Shown here: positions 1 through 5,731 of the stretch, one piece after another
How the letters are laid out: every line of letters starts with the position of its first letter
Position numbering within the stretch: the first letter of the stretch is position 1
Assembly: GCA_002451275.1 (NCBI GenBank)
Contig: DKBS01000138.1
Location: forward strand, 1-9,024
Length of the DNA: 9,024 bases
Origin: Planctomycetaceae bacterium UBA6894
GTDB taxonomy: Bacteria; Planctomycetota; Planctomycetia; Gemmatales; Gemmataceae
Direction of reading: 5' to 3'
Notes under the pieces: generated by a model
Databases searched by the model: none
Told to the model about the DNA's origin: nothing
The model's input: the letters and a program-made list of their open reading frames with translations, nothing else
Position numbers and translations under genes: made by a program

Positions 1-244
1 CAATAAGTTGCAGAAGTCTATCTGCAGCTGGTTAAAGCAAGCCGATCCGTTCAATTCGAATCGAAAGCAAAATTACCAAGCACCCTAAATTGCCCCAAAA
101 ACCGATTTTTCTATTTGACACCAAACCTCCCATCTTATTCAATTTCCAAAAGTAACAATTGTGCGGGATAGCCCGTGCCTGCCGGAAATGACAGTCCCGC
201 AGTTGGCACCGTTTTTTTTGCGCCGCCACCTTGGAGATTCGCTC
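1..244. other. AT-rich intergenic / 5' leader region
   Basis: This stretch has no convincing gene and is visibly more AT-rich than the rest of the window, as expected for a promoter region. It holds an inverted repeat, TGCAGA (9-14) with TCTGCA (21-26), a short palindrome ATTCGAAT (54-61), a good -35 hexamer at 115-120, and a run of eight T at 212-219. A 65-codon reading frame on the minus strand (32-229) lacks any recognisable composition or domain and is not called. The run of T has only a 5-bp possible stem (GTGCC 175-179 with GGCAC 205-209) with a long loop, so I do not call it a terminator. Confidence 0.6.
115..143 (+). promoter_or_regulatory. Candidate sigma-70 promoter for the secreted Pro-rich protein gene
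   Basis: A perfect -35 hexamer TTGACA (115-120) is followed after 17 bases by TTCAAT (138-143), which matches the -10 consensus at four of six positions. Transcription from here would give a leader of roughly 95 bases before the ATG at 245. The spacing is ideal and the region is AT-rich, but the -10 is weak and planctomycete promoters are not always of this form. Confidence 0.4.
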
Positions 245-1363
245 ATGATGCGCTTTCTTTCCGTTTGTAGGCTTTTGTGCGTGACAGGACTGGCCTCAGG
301 CCTCCTCAGCACCGCGCAGGGTCAGGATGCCACCAAATCAGCCCCGCAACCGCCTGCCGCTACCACTCCCCGACGCATCACGCTTCCAACCCCGACTAAG
401 CCGGCACAGGTTGAGGCCCCGAAGGCGGATCCAACCAAGCCACCAGTAGTGGCCCCCACACTTCCGGCCCCCCGGGTTCCAGCTCCAATGCCACCCGCCC
501 CTCCAATGCCAAATACAGGGCTTGGAACCTCTGCTTCCCGGACAGTTACGGTGACTATCGCACCACAACTTCCCGACTGGTCCCTCCCGCCTTCACGAAA
601 TAGCTGCGATTGCAATGGCGTAAGTTTCGGAAACGGCGACAACTCGCCAAAAATCCTCACCCAAGCGCAAACCCGCCAGTTGGAAGCGTTGATGATCGAC
701 CGGCTGAGCCCGACCGAAGCACCACGTTACGGACGGAACGAGGCGGTTCCACCCATCAACTGCGAGGTTCCGGCAGGCGAAGCGTATGTGGAAGGTCTGC
801 GTGCCCTGAAGCGGTTTGATTCGGCAAGGGCCTTGGCGTTGTTCAATCACGCCTTGTCGATCGACCCCACACACCCTGCCACCCTGCAACTGAAGGCTGT
901 TGCCCTCTATGATTTGGGCCGCGACGCAGAAGCTGCCAAAGCAGCCCGCCAGGGCAAATATTTTGCCCGCGAGCAACCCGGTGGACTGGAAGAACTGTCC
1001 CGGGCTCTGGAGCCAATCCAGGGACATCGCCGTTCCTTCCTCGACATGGCCGCACTCTACAACCTCACCGGTGAACCGCAGGACTGCTGCAACCCCGGCA
1101 TGCCCTCGGGTGTCATGATGGGAGCTCCGGTCACCCCAGAAAACCCGTTGAAGCCAGGAGTGATCGTGGACCTGGCTCCCACGGTGGAACCCAAGCCCGC
1201 CCAGCCCGGAGTGGTCACACCTCCCGTGGCTCCGAAACCTCCTGTGAACACCGATACGCCGAAGCCAGAAGCTCCCAGGATCAAGCTGCCGCCCGCCAAC
1301 CCGGCCCCGGTGGTTCCAGCCCCGCCCGCCAAACCGACCGAGCCGAACGGCCCAAAGCTATAG
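245..1363 (+). CDS. Exported proline-rich protein with a short TPR core (hypothetical)
   Basis: The predicted protein has 372 residues and I do not recognise a named family. Residues 1-26 form a typical signal peptide: Arg at 3 and 9, a hydrophobic stretch around 10-21, and likely cleavage after AQG at 24-26. The mature protein should be outside the cytoplasmic membrane. Residues 31-116 are a Pro/Ala/Thr-rich, probably disordered segment. A CDC pair follows at 121-123. Residues about 180-245 look like two TPR helical pairs (motif with ALSIDP, then YDLGRDAEAAKAA). A CC pair lies at 281-282, and residues 284-372 are again Pro/Lys-rich. TPRs suggest protein binding; the flanking Pro-rich arms suggest an envelope-spanning or scaffold role, which is inference. 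The start at 245 is chosen over an in-frame GTG at 161 because GGAG (233-236) sits 8 bases upstream and the signal peptide begins there. The gene stands alone and ends at a shared terminator. Confidence 0.8.
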   Translation: MMRFLSVCRLLCVTGLASGLLSTAQGQDATKSAPQPPAATTPRRITLPTPTKPAQVEAPKADPTKPPVVAPTLPAPRVPAPMPPAPPMPNTGLGTSASRTVTVTIAPQLPDWSLPPSRNSCDCNGVSFGNGDNSPKILTQAQTRQLEALMIDRLSPTEAPRYGRNEAVPPINCEVPAGEAYVEGLRALKRFDSARALALFNHALSIDPTHPATLQLKAVALYDLGRDAEAAKAARQGKYFAREQPGGLEELSRALEPIQGHRRSFLDMAALYNLTGEPQDCCNPGMPSGVMMGAPVTPENPLKPGVIVDLAPTVEPKPAQPGVVTPPVAPKPPVNTDTPKPEAPRIKLPPANPAPVVPAPPAKPTEPNGPKL

Positions 1364-1388
1364 GTTCCAGGTCCTGGACTCCAGTTCA

Positions 1389-1426
1389 CGAAAAAACCCC
1401 GCACGGTTTCGCGCGGGGTTTTTTCG
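1389..1426. terminator. Bidirectional intrinsic terminator between convergent genes
   Basis: A perfect 14-bp inverted repeat (1389-1402 with 1413-1426) surrounds a 10-base loop. The stem has a GC-rich inner part (CCCCGC/GCGGGG) and an outer A6/T6 part, so each strand reads as a GC hairpin followed by a U-run. It lies 25 bases after the stop of the plus-strand gene and 16 bases after the stop of the DUF4166 gene, and can terminate both. Confidence 0.93.
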
Positions 1427-1442
1427 TATGACCGTCCACCCA

Positions 1443-1988
1443 TCAGGCCTTCTGCCCTTCCAGCCTGCCCTCGTAGCAGACAATTTGCCCCAACAGGGGG
1501 GCAAATGCTGTCGCTCGGATCGAAAGGCTGCCATCCATTTCCGCCTTTTCCAAACCTTCCCCGGTCGGGGCGAGCAAAATCGGGATAGGGATTCCTGCAA
1601 ACCACGCGTTGGTCACCTCCAACCGGAGGACCGAAGGCTCAACCCGCAGCCGGTAGCCGAGGCTAATCCAGCCGAATTTCTCCACCAACTTTCCGCGCTC
1701 GGCCCATTGGATGGACCGCATCTGGAAGCCGTTGAAATCTCGGTCCCACACCTCAACCGTTCGGCCGCCTGACTGCTCGCAGGTGCACCGCAAGGTGACC
1801 GGCACGGCCTCCCCTGCCGGCGGCAAGCCCCCGAACCAGGCCACTAGGTTGCGCAGCAGTCCGCGTCCCCTGGTCACACGAAAAACCGCCCGCCCCTCCC
1901 AGGCTTTCTCCACATTATGAAAGTCGCGCAAAGAAGGAGCCAAACGATCCCATTCGGCGCCGAGCAGTTCGCGGTAAGGCGAGGGCAT
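1443..1988 (-). CDS. DUF4166-type protein
   Basis: The protein has 181 residues and matches the DUF4166 pattern as I know it. An N-terminal YRELLG..WDRLAPSLRDFH (5-24) is followed by a Gly/Arg segment RVTRGRGLLRNLVAWFGGLPPAGE (about 37-60), a beta-rich middle with WDRDFNG (81-87) and LVEKFGWISLGYRL (101-114), and a C-terminal YEGRLE (172-177). DUF4166 proteins have no established reaction; they occur alone or fused to oxidoreductase-like domains. There is no signal peptide or membrane segment, so it should be cytosolic. I chose the ATG at 1988 because an upstream in-frame ATG (2027) lies inside the terminator stem of the preceding gene; a weak GGGGATGGA precedes 1988. It sits 94 bases after the TPR gene but is separated from it by a strong terminator, so it probably has its own promoter. 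No clear promoter was seen. Confidence 0.85.
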   Translation of the reverse strand: MPSPYRELLGAEWDRLAPSLRDFHNVEKAWEGRAVFRVTRGRGLLRNLVAWFGGLPPAGEAVPVTLRCTCEQSGGRTVEVWDRDFNGFQMRSIQWAERGKLVEKFGWISLGYRLRVEPSVLRLEVTNAWFAGIPIPILLAPTGEGLEKAEMDGSLSIRATAFAPLLGQIVCYEGRLEGQKA

Positions 1989-2002
1989 TTGTCCATCCCC
2001 AC

Positions 2003-2050
2003 TTAAAAAGGACAAGGCCCGCGGCAACCCTGCGCGCGGGCCTTGTCCTT
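2003..2050 (-). terminator. Intrinsic terminator after the TPR gene
   Basis: A perfect 16-bp stem (2008-2023 with 2035-2050) with an 11-base loop is followed on the minus strand by a run of five T (2005-2009, the innermost pair of which also pairs at the stem base). It begins 33 bases beyond the TPR stop codon and is GC-rich (CCCGCG/CGCGGG). It should end the unit that contains recA and the TPR gene. Confidence 0.92.
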
Positions 2051-2082
2051 GTCAGTTTAGGCCGGGTGCCCCGGAAGAAGCC

Positions 2083-2883
2083 CTAGCTGCTTTTGCGTTT
2101 GGTGGATTTGCGCAGGGCAAACGGGATGGAAGGGTTGGCCGGTGGATCCAAGCGAATGAACATGCGCGTGGGCCGGGAGGGAGACTGGTCCGGCTGGGGA
2201 ACCGGATCAGCGATGCGCAGGAATGGCAAAACCCGGGCTTTCTCGTTGGCTTGCCTGCGTTGCTGGCGAACCGAGCGGTCGAAATCCAGTCGCCCCAGCA
2301 GCATGCCAAACCGCAGGTCCCCCGCAAAACGGAAGCGGACCTCATTCAGCAATTTTTTCGCCTCGGCAAAGGCCCGGGCCAGACGCAAGCCCCTGTAGAG
2401 GGCTAAAAAAGACACGTATCGATCGGGATTGGCCTGGAAACCATGGCGGAGGATGGACACCCCCTCTTCCACCAGACCTTGGCGCAGGCGCAAGCGGCCC
2501 AAGGCTGTACGGGCCTCGATATGGTTGGGATCGTTTTCCAGGCAAGCCAGGTAGTTGGCGGCGGCCTGTTCCATTTCGGCCTGGGTTGCGGCGATGCGCG
2601 CCTTGCTTCGCTCCAATGCCCGGCCCATGAGGTAAAGGAATTGCGGACAGGTGGGGAAGATTCCCAAGGCGGACTCTAGTTGGCGGACCGCCCGTTTGTA
2701 CTTGCCGCGACGCAGGCTCATTTCAGCGAGCATGCCCAACGTTTCAGCACTGAGCGAGTTGTTCTGCTCCGGCAGGGAAAGCATTCGCTCCAAAGGCTTC
2801 TGGGCTTCATGAAAAAAGCCCGCGGAACGAAGCCTTCGTCCGCGGGCCAATAGATGTTCAGCCAAAGAAAGAATAGGAACCAT
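2083..2883 (-). CDS. TPR-repeat protein, cytosolic, function unknown
   Basis: The 266-residue protein is mostly helical and built from TPR-like repeats. Clear units are residues 46-79 (LGMLAEMSLRRGKYKRAVRQ then ALGIFP), 80-119 with a short insert (YLMGRALE, then AAANYLACLENDPN), and 121-154 (ARTALGRLRLRQGLVEEGVS, then GFQANPD). A further degenerate unit follows at about 155-195. Residues about 210-266 are basic and Pro-rich, ending in KRKSS, and are likely disordered. There is no signal peptide. TPR proteins are scaffolds; the partner cannot be read from the sequence. The start at 2883 is supported by a near-perfect Shine-Dalgarno AAGGAGG (2891-2897), 7 bases away; upstream in-frame ATGs lack this. 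It lies 134 bases after recA in the same direction with no terminator between, so co-transcription is possible. A terminator-like hairpin overlaps codons 13-24. Confidence 0.85.
   Translation of the reverse strand: MVPILSLAEHLLARGRRLRSAGFFHEAQKPLERMLSLPEQNNSLSAETLGMLAEMSLRRGKYKRAVRQLESALGIFPTCPQFLYLMGRALERSKARIAATQAEMEQAAANYLACLENDPNHIEARTALGRLRLRQGLVEEGVSILRHGFQANPDRYVSFLALYRGLRLARAFAEAKKLLNEVRFRFAGDLRFGMLLGRLDFDRSVRQQRRQANEKARVLPFLRIADPVPQPDQSPSRPTRMFIRLDPPANPSIPFALRKSTKRKSS
2812..2847 (-). terminator. Terminator-like hairpin inside the TPR coding sequence
   Basis: On the minus strand a GC-rich stem (2834-2847 pairing with 2818-2832, one bulged A at 2827, loop of 3 to 4 bases) is followed at once by TTTTTT (2817-2812). 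It covers codons 13 to 24 of the TPR gene, with the T-run encoding Phe23-Phe24. The structure meets the sequence criteria for an intrinsic terminator. Whether it works in the cell, given translating ribosomes, is not known. Confidence 0.55.
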
Positions 2884-2904
2884 GGCATCGCCTCCTTGCG
2901 AAAG

Positions 2905-2923
2905 CACGTTCATCCTGAACGTG
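2905..2923 (-). promoter_or_regulatory. Perfect inverted repeat upstream of the TPR Shine-Dalgarno
   Basis: The minus strand reads CACGTTCAGGATGAACGTG: an 8-bp perfect stem with a 3-base loop. It ends 7 bases before the Shine-Dalgarno AAGGAGG of the TPR gene. No U-run follows, so it is not a canonical terminator for recA. It could be an RNA hairpin near the ribosome site or a dyad operator for a DNA-binding protein. Confidence 0.45.
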
Positions 2924-2945
2924 TCCCATCCGTGGGATTTGGCAG

Positions 2946-2973
2946 AGGATACCAAGAGGCGAAGCAGAGGCAA
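2946..2973 (-). promoter_or_regulatory. Weak candidate promoter for the TPR gene
   Basis: On the minus strand TTGCCT (2973-2968) and TATCCT (2951-2946) are separated by 16 bases; each matches four of six sigma-70 consensus positions. The position, in the recA-TPR gap, is sensible, and the dyad at 2905-2923 would then fall in the early leader. Such matches arise often by chance. Confidence 0.22.
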
Positions 2974-3017
2974 GTGCATTCCAGCTGCAATTTCCCTCCG
3001 CCCGACGTAAACCCATG

Positions 3018-4112
3018 TCAGGCTTCGGCTTTCGCCGGGCCTTTTTTCGGGGGTCCGGCTGCCTCCGCACGCTTGGCAGGGGCCGGTTCAGGCTTCGCGG
3101 GAGCCTCGGGTGCCGTTGCCATGGCGTTCGCCTTGAGGCGTTTGGCCATGACTTTGCGGCTGATTTCTTCCAGAAGCTGGGGATTGTCGCGCAAGAATTG
3201 CTTGGCGTTTTCGCGCCCCTGGCCAAGCCGCATGTCGCCGTAGTTTACCCAGGCACCCGATTTTTCAATAATCTTGTCATCGATGGCGAGGTCCAACAGG
3301 TCCCCCTCACGGCTGATGCCATGGTCATACATCAGGTCGAATTCGGTGGAACGGAAGGGGGGTGCCACCTTGTTTTTGACCACCTTCACCTTCACGCGGG
3401 AACCGGTGGCTTCCTCGCCTTCCTTGATGGTGGCCACCTTGCGGATGTCCATGCGCACCGAGCTGAAGAACTTCAGGGCCAGACCACCGGAAGTTGTCTC
3501 GGGGTTACCAAACATCACGCCGATTTTTTGACGAATCTGGTTGATGAACACCATGCAGGTCTTGGTCTTGCTGATGGTGGGGTTCAGGATGCGCATCGCC
3601 TGACTCATCAGGCGCGCCTGGATGCCGACGTGCGAGTCGCCAATCTCACCCTCGACCTCGGAACGGGGAACCAAGGCGGCGACCGAGTCGATGATGATCA
3701 GGTCGACCGCGTTGGACTTGATCAGCATTTCGGCGATCTTGAGCGCCTCTTCCGCGCAGGAAGGCTGGCTGACCAGGAGTTGCTCGAGATTCACGCCCAG
3801 CCGTCGCGCCCATGAGGGATCGAGCGCGTGTTCGGCATCGATGAAGGCGGCGACACCGCCCGCCTTTTGAGCGCAGGCAACCGCCTGCAGGGCGATGGTG
3901 GTCTTGCCGGAGGATTCCGGCCCGAAGATCTCAATGATACGCCCGCGGGGCAGGCCCTTGCCGCCCAGGGCAAGGTCGAGGCTGAGTGCGCCGGTGGAGA
4001 TGCCCTGCACATCGGAGGCATCCCCATCGCCGCCAAGTTGCATGATCGAGCCCTTGCCGAACTGCTTCTCGATTTGCGACAGGGTGTTTTTCAACTCGCG
4101 GTCATCAGCCAT
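3018..4112 (-). CDS. recA: RecA recombinase
   Basis: RecA forms ATP-dependent filaments on single-stranded DNA, catalyses strand exchange in recombinational repair, and triggers LexA self-cleavage in the SOS response. The 364-residue protein is full length. Visible motifs are Walker A GPESSGKT (64-71), the catalytic Glu94 in DAEHALD, Walker B LIIID (138-142), loop L1 around EGEIGDSHVG (154-163), and loop L2 around 193-210 with MFGNPETTSGG. The residue equivalent to E. coli Tyr103, which stacks on the adenine, is Trp101 (DPSWARRLGV). The C-terminal tail (about 328-364) is Pro/Ala/Lys-rich and slightly basic, whereas the E. coli tail is strongly acidic. The start is fixed by AAGGAGGA seven bases upstream. 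The ceramidase-like gene ends only 14 bases before this ATG, which suggests co-transcription and perhaps translational coupling. Confidence 0.99.
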   Translation of the reverse strand: MADDRELKNTLSQIEKQFGKGSIMQLGGDGDASDVQGISTGALSLDLALGGKGLPRGRIIEIFGPESSGKTTIALQAVACAQKAGGVAAFIDAEHALDPSWARRLGVNLEQLLVSQPSCAEEALKIAEMLIKSNAVDLIIIDSVAALVPRSEVEGEIGDSHVGIQARLMSQAMRILNPTISKTKTCMVFINQIRQKIGVMFGNPETTSGGLALKFFSSVRMDIRKVATIKEGEEATGSRVKVKVVKNKVAPPFRSTEFDLMYDHGISREGDLLDLAIDDKIIEKSGAWVNYGDMRLGQGRENAKQFLRDNPQLLEEISRKVMAKRLKANAMATAPEAPAKPEPAPAKRAEAAGPPKKGPAKAEA

Positions 4113-4119
4113 GATTCAC

Positions 4120-4127
4120 TCCTCCTT
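4120..4127 (-). promoter_or_regulatory. recA Shine-Dalgarno overlapping the upstream stop codon
   Basis: The minus strand reads AAGGAGGA, 7 bases before the recA ATG. Its first base (4127) is the last base of the TGA stop of the ceramidase-like gene. Ribosomes finishing that gene would stop directly on the recA ribosome site, favouring coupled translation. Confidence 0.85.
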
Positions 4128-5695
4128 CAAATCCCCGCTGGCATGGGGATAGTGTACAAGTGTTCCCTTTTGCAGTCATCATCGGTTTCTTCCCGTATTT
4201 TCTTGCACCCAAGCACGGGATCCTTGCAGACGTCTGAAAAAAAGCCGTTCGCCGGATGTATCACTGCCCACTGAAAACCTTGTCCCCAATCAACTTGTGG
4301 CACGGCAAACCCCATCCCATCGGAAGCCAGGGCCGTGGCGGCAACGCGCTTCACCCCACCCACCAGCACCTCCTCCACCTCCTCGCGCCAAGGGGCGGGC
4401 AGGCCGTAATAGACCATCGCCTTCTCCCCCTCGTATCCCCCTTCCTTGCGCACCCGCCTGGAAGGAATGTAGGCCATCACATCGTTGGCATAACTTGCAG
4501 TCCACCAGGTGCGGCCCGGCAATTCCTTTGGTAAACGCAGGGCATAATCCACCACCACTTCCCCGGGCAAAAAGACCAGCCCGTGGCTGTCACCCACCGC
4601 CCAGGCCTGCACGGGGGCCGGGTATGCGGTGGGAAGGGGCTGGCCGGCGTTGAGGTGGGCCAACAATCGCCTGGCCCGTGCTGCCACAGCCTTATCCTTG
4701 GACATCTCCTGGTCCAGCAGGGTGTCACGCCCAGGGGGAGCCTCCAAGGGCAGATCCACCTGATCCCAAGCCATTTTCAAGGCCCCCTTCACCGGGATGC
4801 CGGGCCGGTTCTGAGCCTCCTGAACAGAGCGGGCCAACTGCTTGCCATATTCAACGGCCAATTCGATCCGCCTGCGCGGTAGGGGGTTCTGGTCGGCCCC
4901 GCATCCGGCCAGGAACAACGCCACGCCCTGTTCATCGCCACGCTCCAGCCGGATGTTTTTTTCCAACATGGCGCATGCCTCACCCGGCCAGTCCCCGTAC
5001 CACTGCTGGAATCCCATCGTGGTGGCATGGCAGGCGTAGCCGAACAAAACGGCCCTGGGTTTCCCGTCCGGGTCGCGCGCCGCCAAGACAGGGACCCCAT
5101 GGTCCACGGGACCTTTCAGGGTGCCTTCTGCCCGCAATTTTTCAACCTGCGCCTCCGGATTGTTCCGGCGGTTCACCGCGAAACCGCAGGTGCCTGTGTG
5201 CCAACTGAGTCTGGCGGGACGGAGGTCCGCCAGGGCCTGCCGGGCCGCCTGGAGCACCTGGCCTTCGAGAAAGGTCTCATAGCGCGCGCTTACCAGACGG
5301 TCGGCATCGGTCACCGGATACATGTCGCGCAGTGTCGAGCCAACCACCGGGCCGCAGTGGGTATGGGAACAGGCCAAAACCATGGCCTTGCGGGCCAGCT
5401 TGTGCTCCTTGGCAATGGCGGACGACCAACGGGCGGAGGTGTCCGCATCGATTCCCACCAAGTCCAGGGTGAGCACCAGTCCGATATTTCCCGACTCGTC
5501 GCGCAGCGCCATTCCGCGGACGAACAAATCCGAGGCCTTGCCCTCGGCGGGCTTGGTTCGCGAGGCGTAACCCGCCATCCAAACGGGCTCCGGCGGGGTG
5601 ATGACCACCCGGGAAACCCCCAAATTCCATCCCCCTTGACCGTTTCCGCAAAACATAACCGCCGATAGCAACAGGATCATGGCTATCTCCCTCAT
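4127..5695 (-). CDS. Neutral/alkaline ceramidase-like secreted hydrolase
   Basis: The 522-residue protein belongs to the neutral/alkaline non-lysosomal ceramidase family, zinc amidases that split ceramide into sphingosine and fatty acid. Many bacterial members have unproven substrates. Seen are an N-terminal hydrophobic signal (about 5-20), the family opening GVSRVVITPP..MAGYASR (26-46), the zinc-site motif SHTHCGP (110-116), GYACHATTMG (220-228, second His), AGCGADQNP (263-271), PGE with Glu379, and YANDVMAYIP (402-411). These resemble the His/His/Glu/Tyr zinc ligands of the Pseudomonas enzyme; the exact alignment is inferred. Residues from about 460 form a tail unlike the family. The start is uncertain: 5695 gives a signal peptide with a charged N-region, 5680 has a better ribosome site (AGGGAG, 6 bases away), and 5722 is also open. 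The gene lies 36 bases after dinB and 14 before recA. Confidence 0.85.
   Translation of the reverse strand: MREIAMILLLSAVMFCGNGQGGWNLGVSRVVITPPEPVWMAGYASRTKPAEGKASDLFVRGMALRDESGNIGLVLTLDLVGIDADTSARWSSAIAKEHKLARKAMVLACSHTHCGPVVGSTLRDMYPVTDADRLVSARYETFLEGQVLQAARQALADLRPARLSWHTGTCGFAVNRRNNPEAQVEKLRAEGTLKGPVDHGVPVLAARDPDGKPRAVLFGYACHATTMGFQQWYGDWPGEACAMLEKNIRLERGDEQGVALFLAGCGADQNPLPRRRIELAVEYGKQLARSVQEAQNRPGIPVKGALKMAWDQVDLPLEAPPGRDTLLDQEMSKDKAVAARARRLLAHLNAGQPLPTAYPAPVQAWAVGDSHGLVFLPGEVVVDYALRLPKELPGRTWWTASYANDVMAYIPSRRVRKEGGYEGEKAMVYYGLPAPWREEVEEVLVGGVKRVAATALASDGMGFAVPQVDWGQGFQWAVIHPANGFFSDVCKDPVLGCKKIREETDDDCKREHLYTIPMPAGI
4154..4165 (-). promoter_or_regulatory. Candidate LexA-type site upstream of recA
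   Basis: The minus strand reads GAACACTTGTAC, one mismatch from GAAC-N4-GTTC, the LexA box form known from Gram-positive bacteria. It lies 42 bases upstream of the recA ATG, inside the last codons of the ceramidase-like frame. A one-mismatch match to eight fixed bases is expected a few times in a window of this size, so the position is the main argument. The LexA motif of this organism is unknown to me. Confidence 0.25.
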
Positions 5696-5731
5696 CCCAA
5701 CCGGCCATCCAAGCGGCAGCATACCCGAGTT

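Noticed and set aside
175..219. Possible terminator with T8 run before the plus-strand gene
   Set aside because: Only a 5-bp stem with a 25-base loop could be found next to the T-run, which is too weak.
32..229. 65-codon minus-strand frame in the left intergenic region
   Set aside because: It lies in AT-rich promoter-like DNA, has no ribosome site or family resemblance, and overlaps the candidate promoter and start of the plus-strand gene.
161..244. Longer GTG start of the plus-strand Pro-rich protein
   Set aside because: It would add 28 residues before a clean signal peptide and has no ribosome site; GGAG at 233-236 supports the ATG at 245.
3015..3815. 266-codon plus-strand frame opposite recA
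   Set aside because: It is the antisense shadow of recA; long antisense frames are common in GC-rich genes and the product is His/Leu-rich without a domain.
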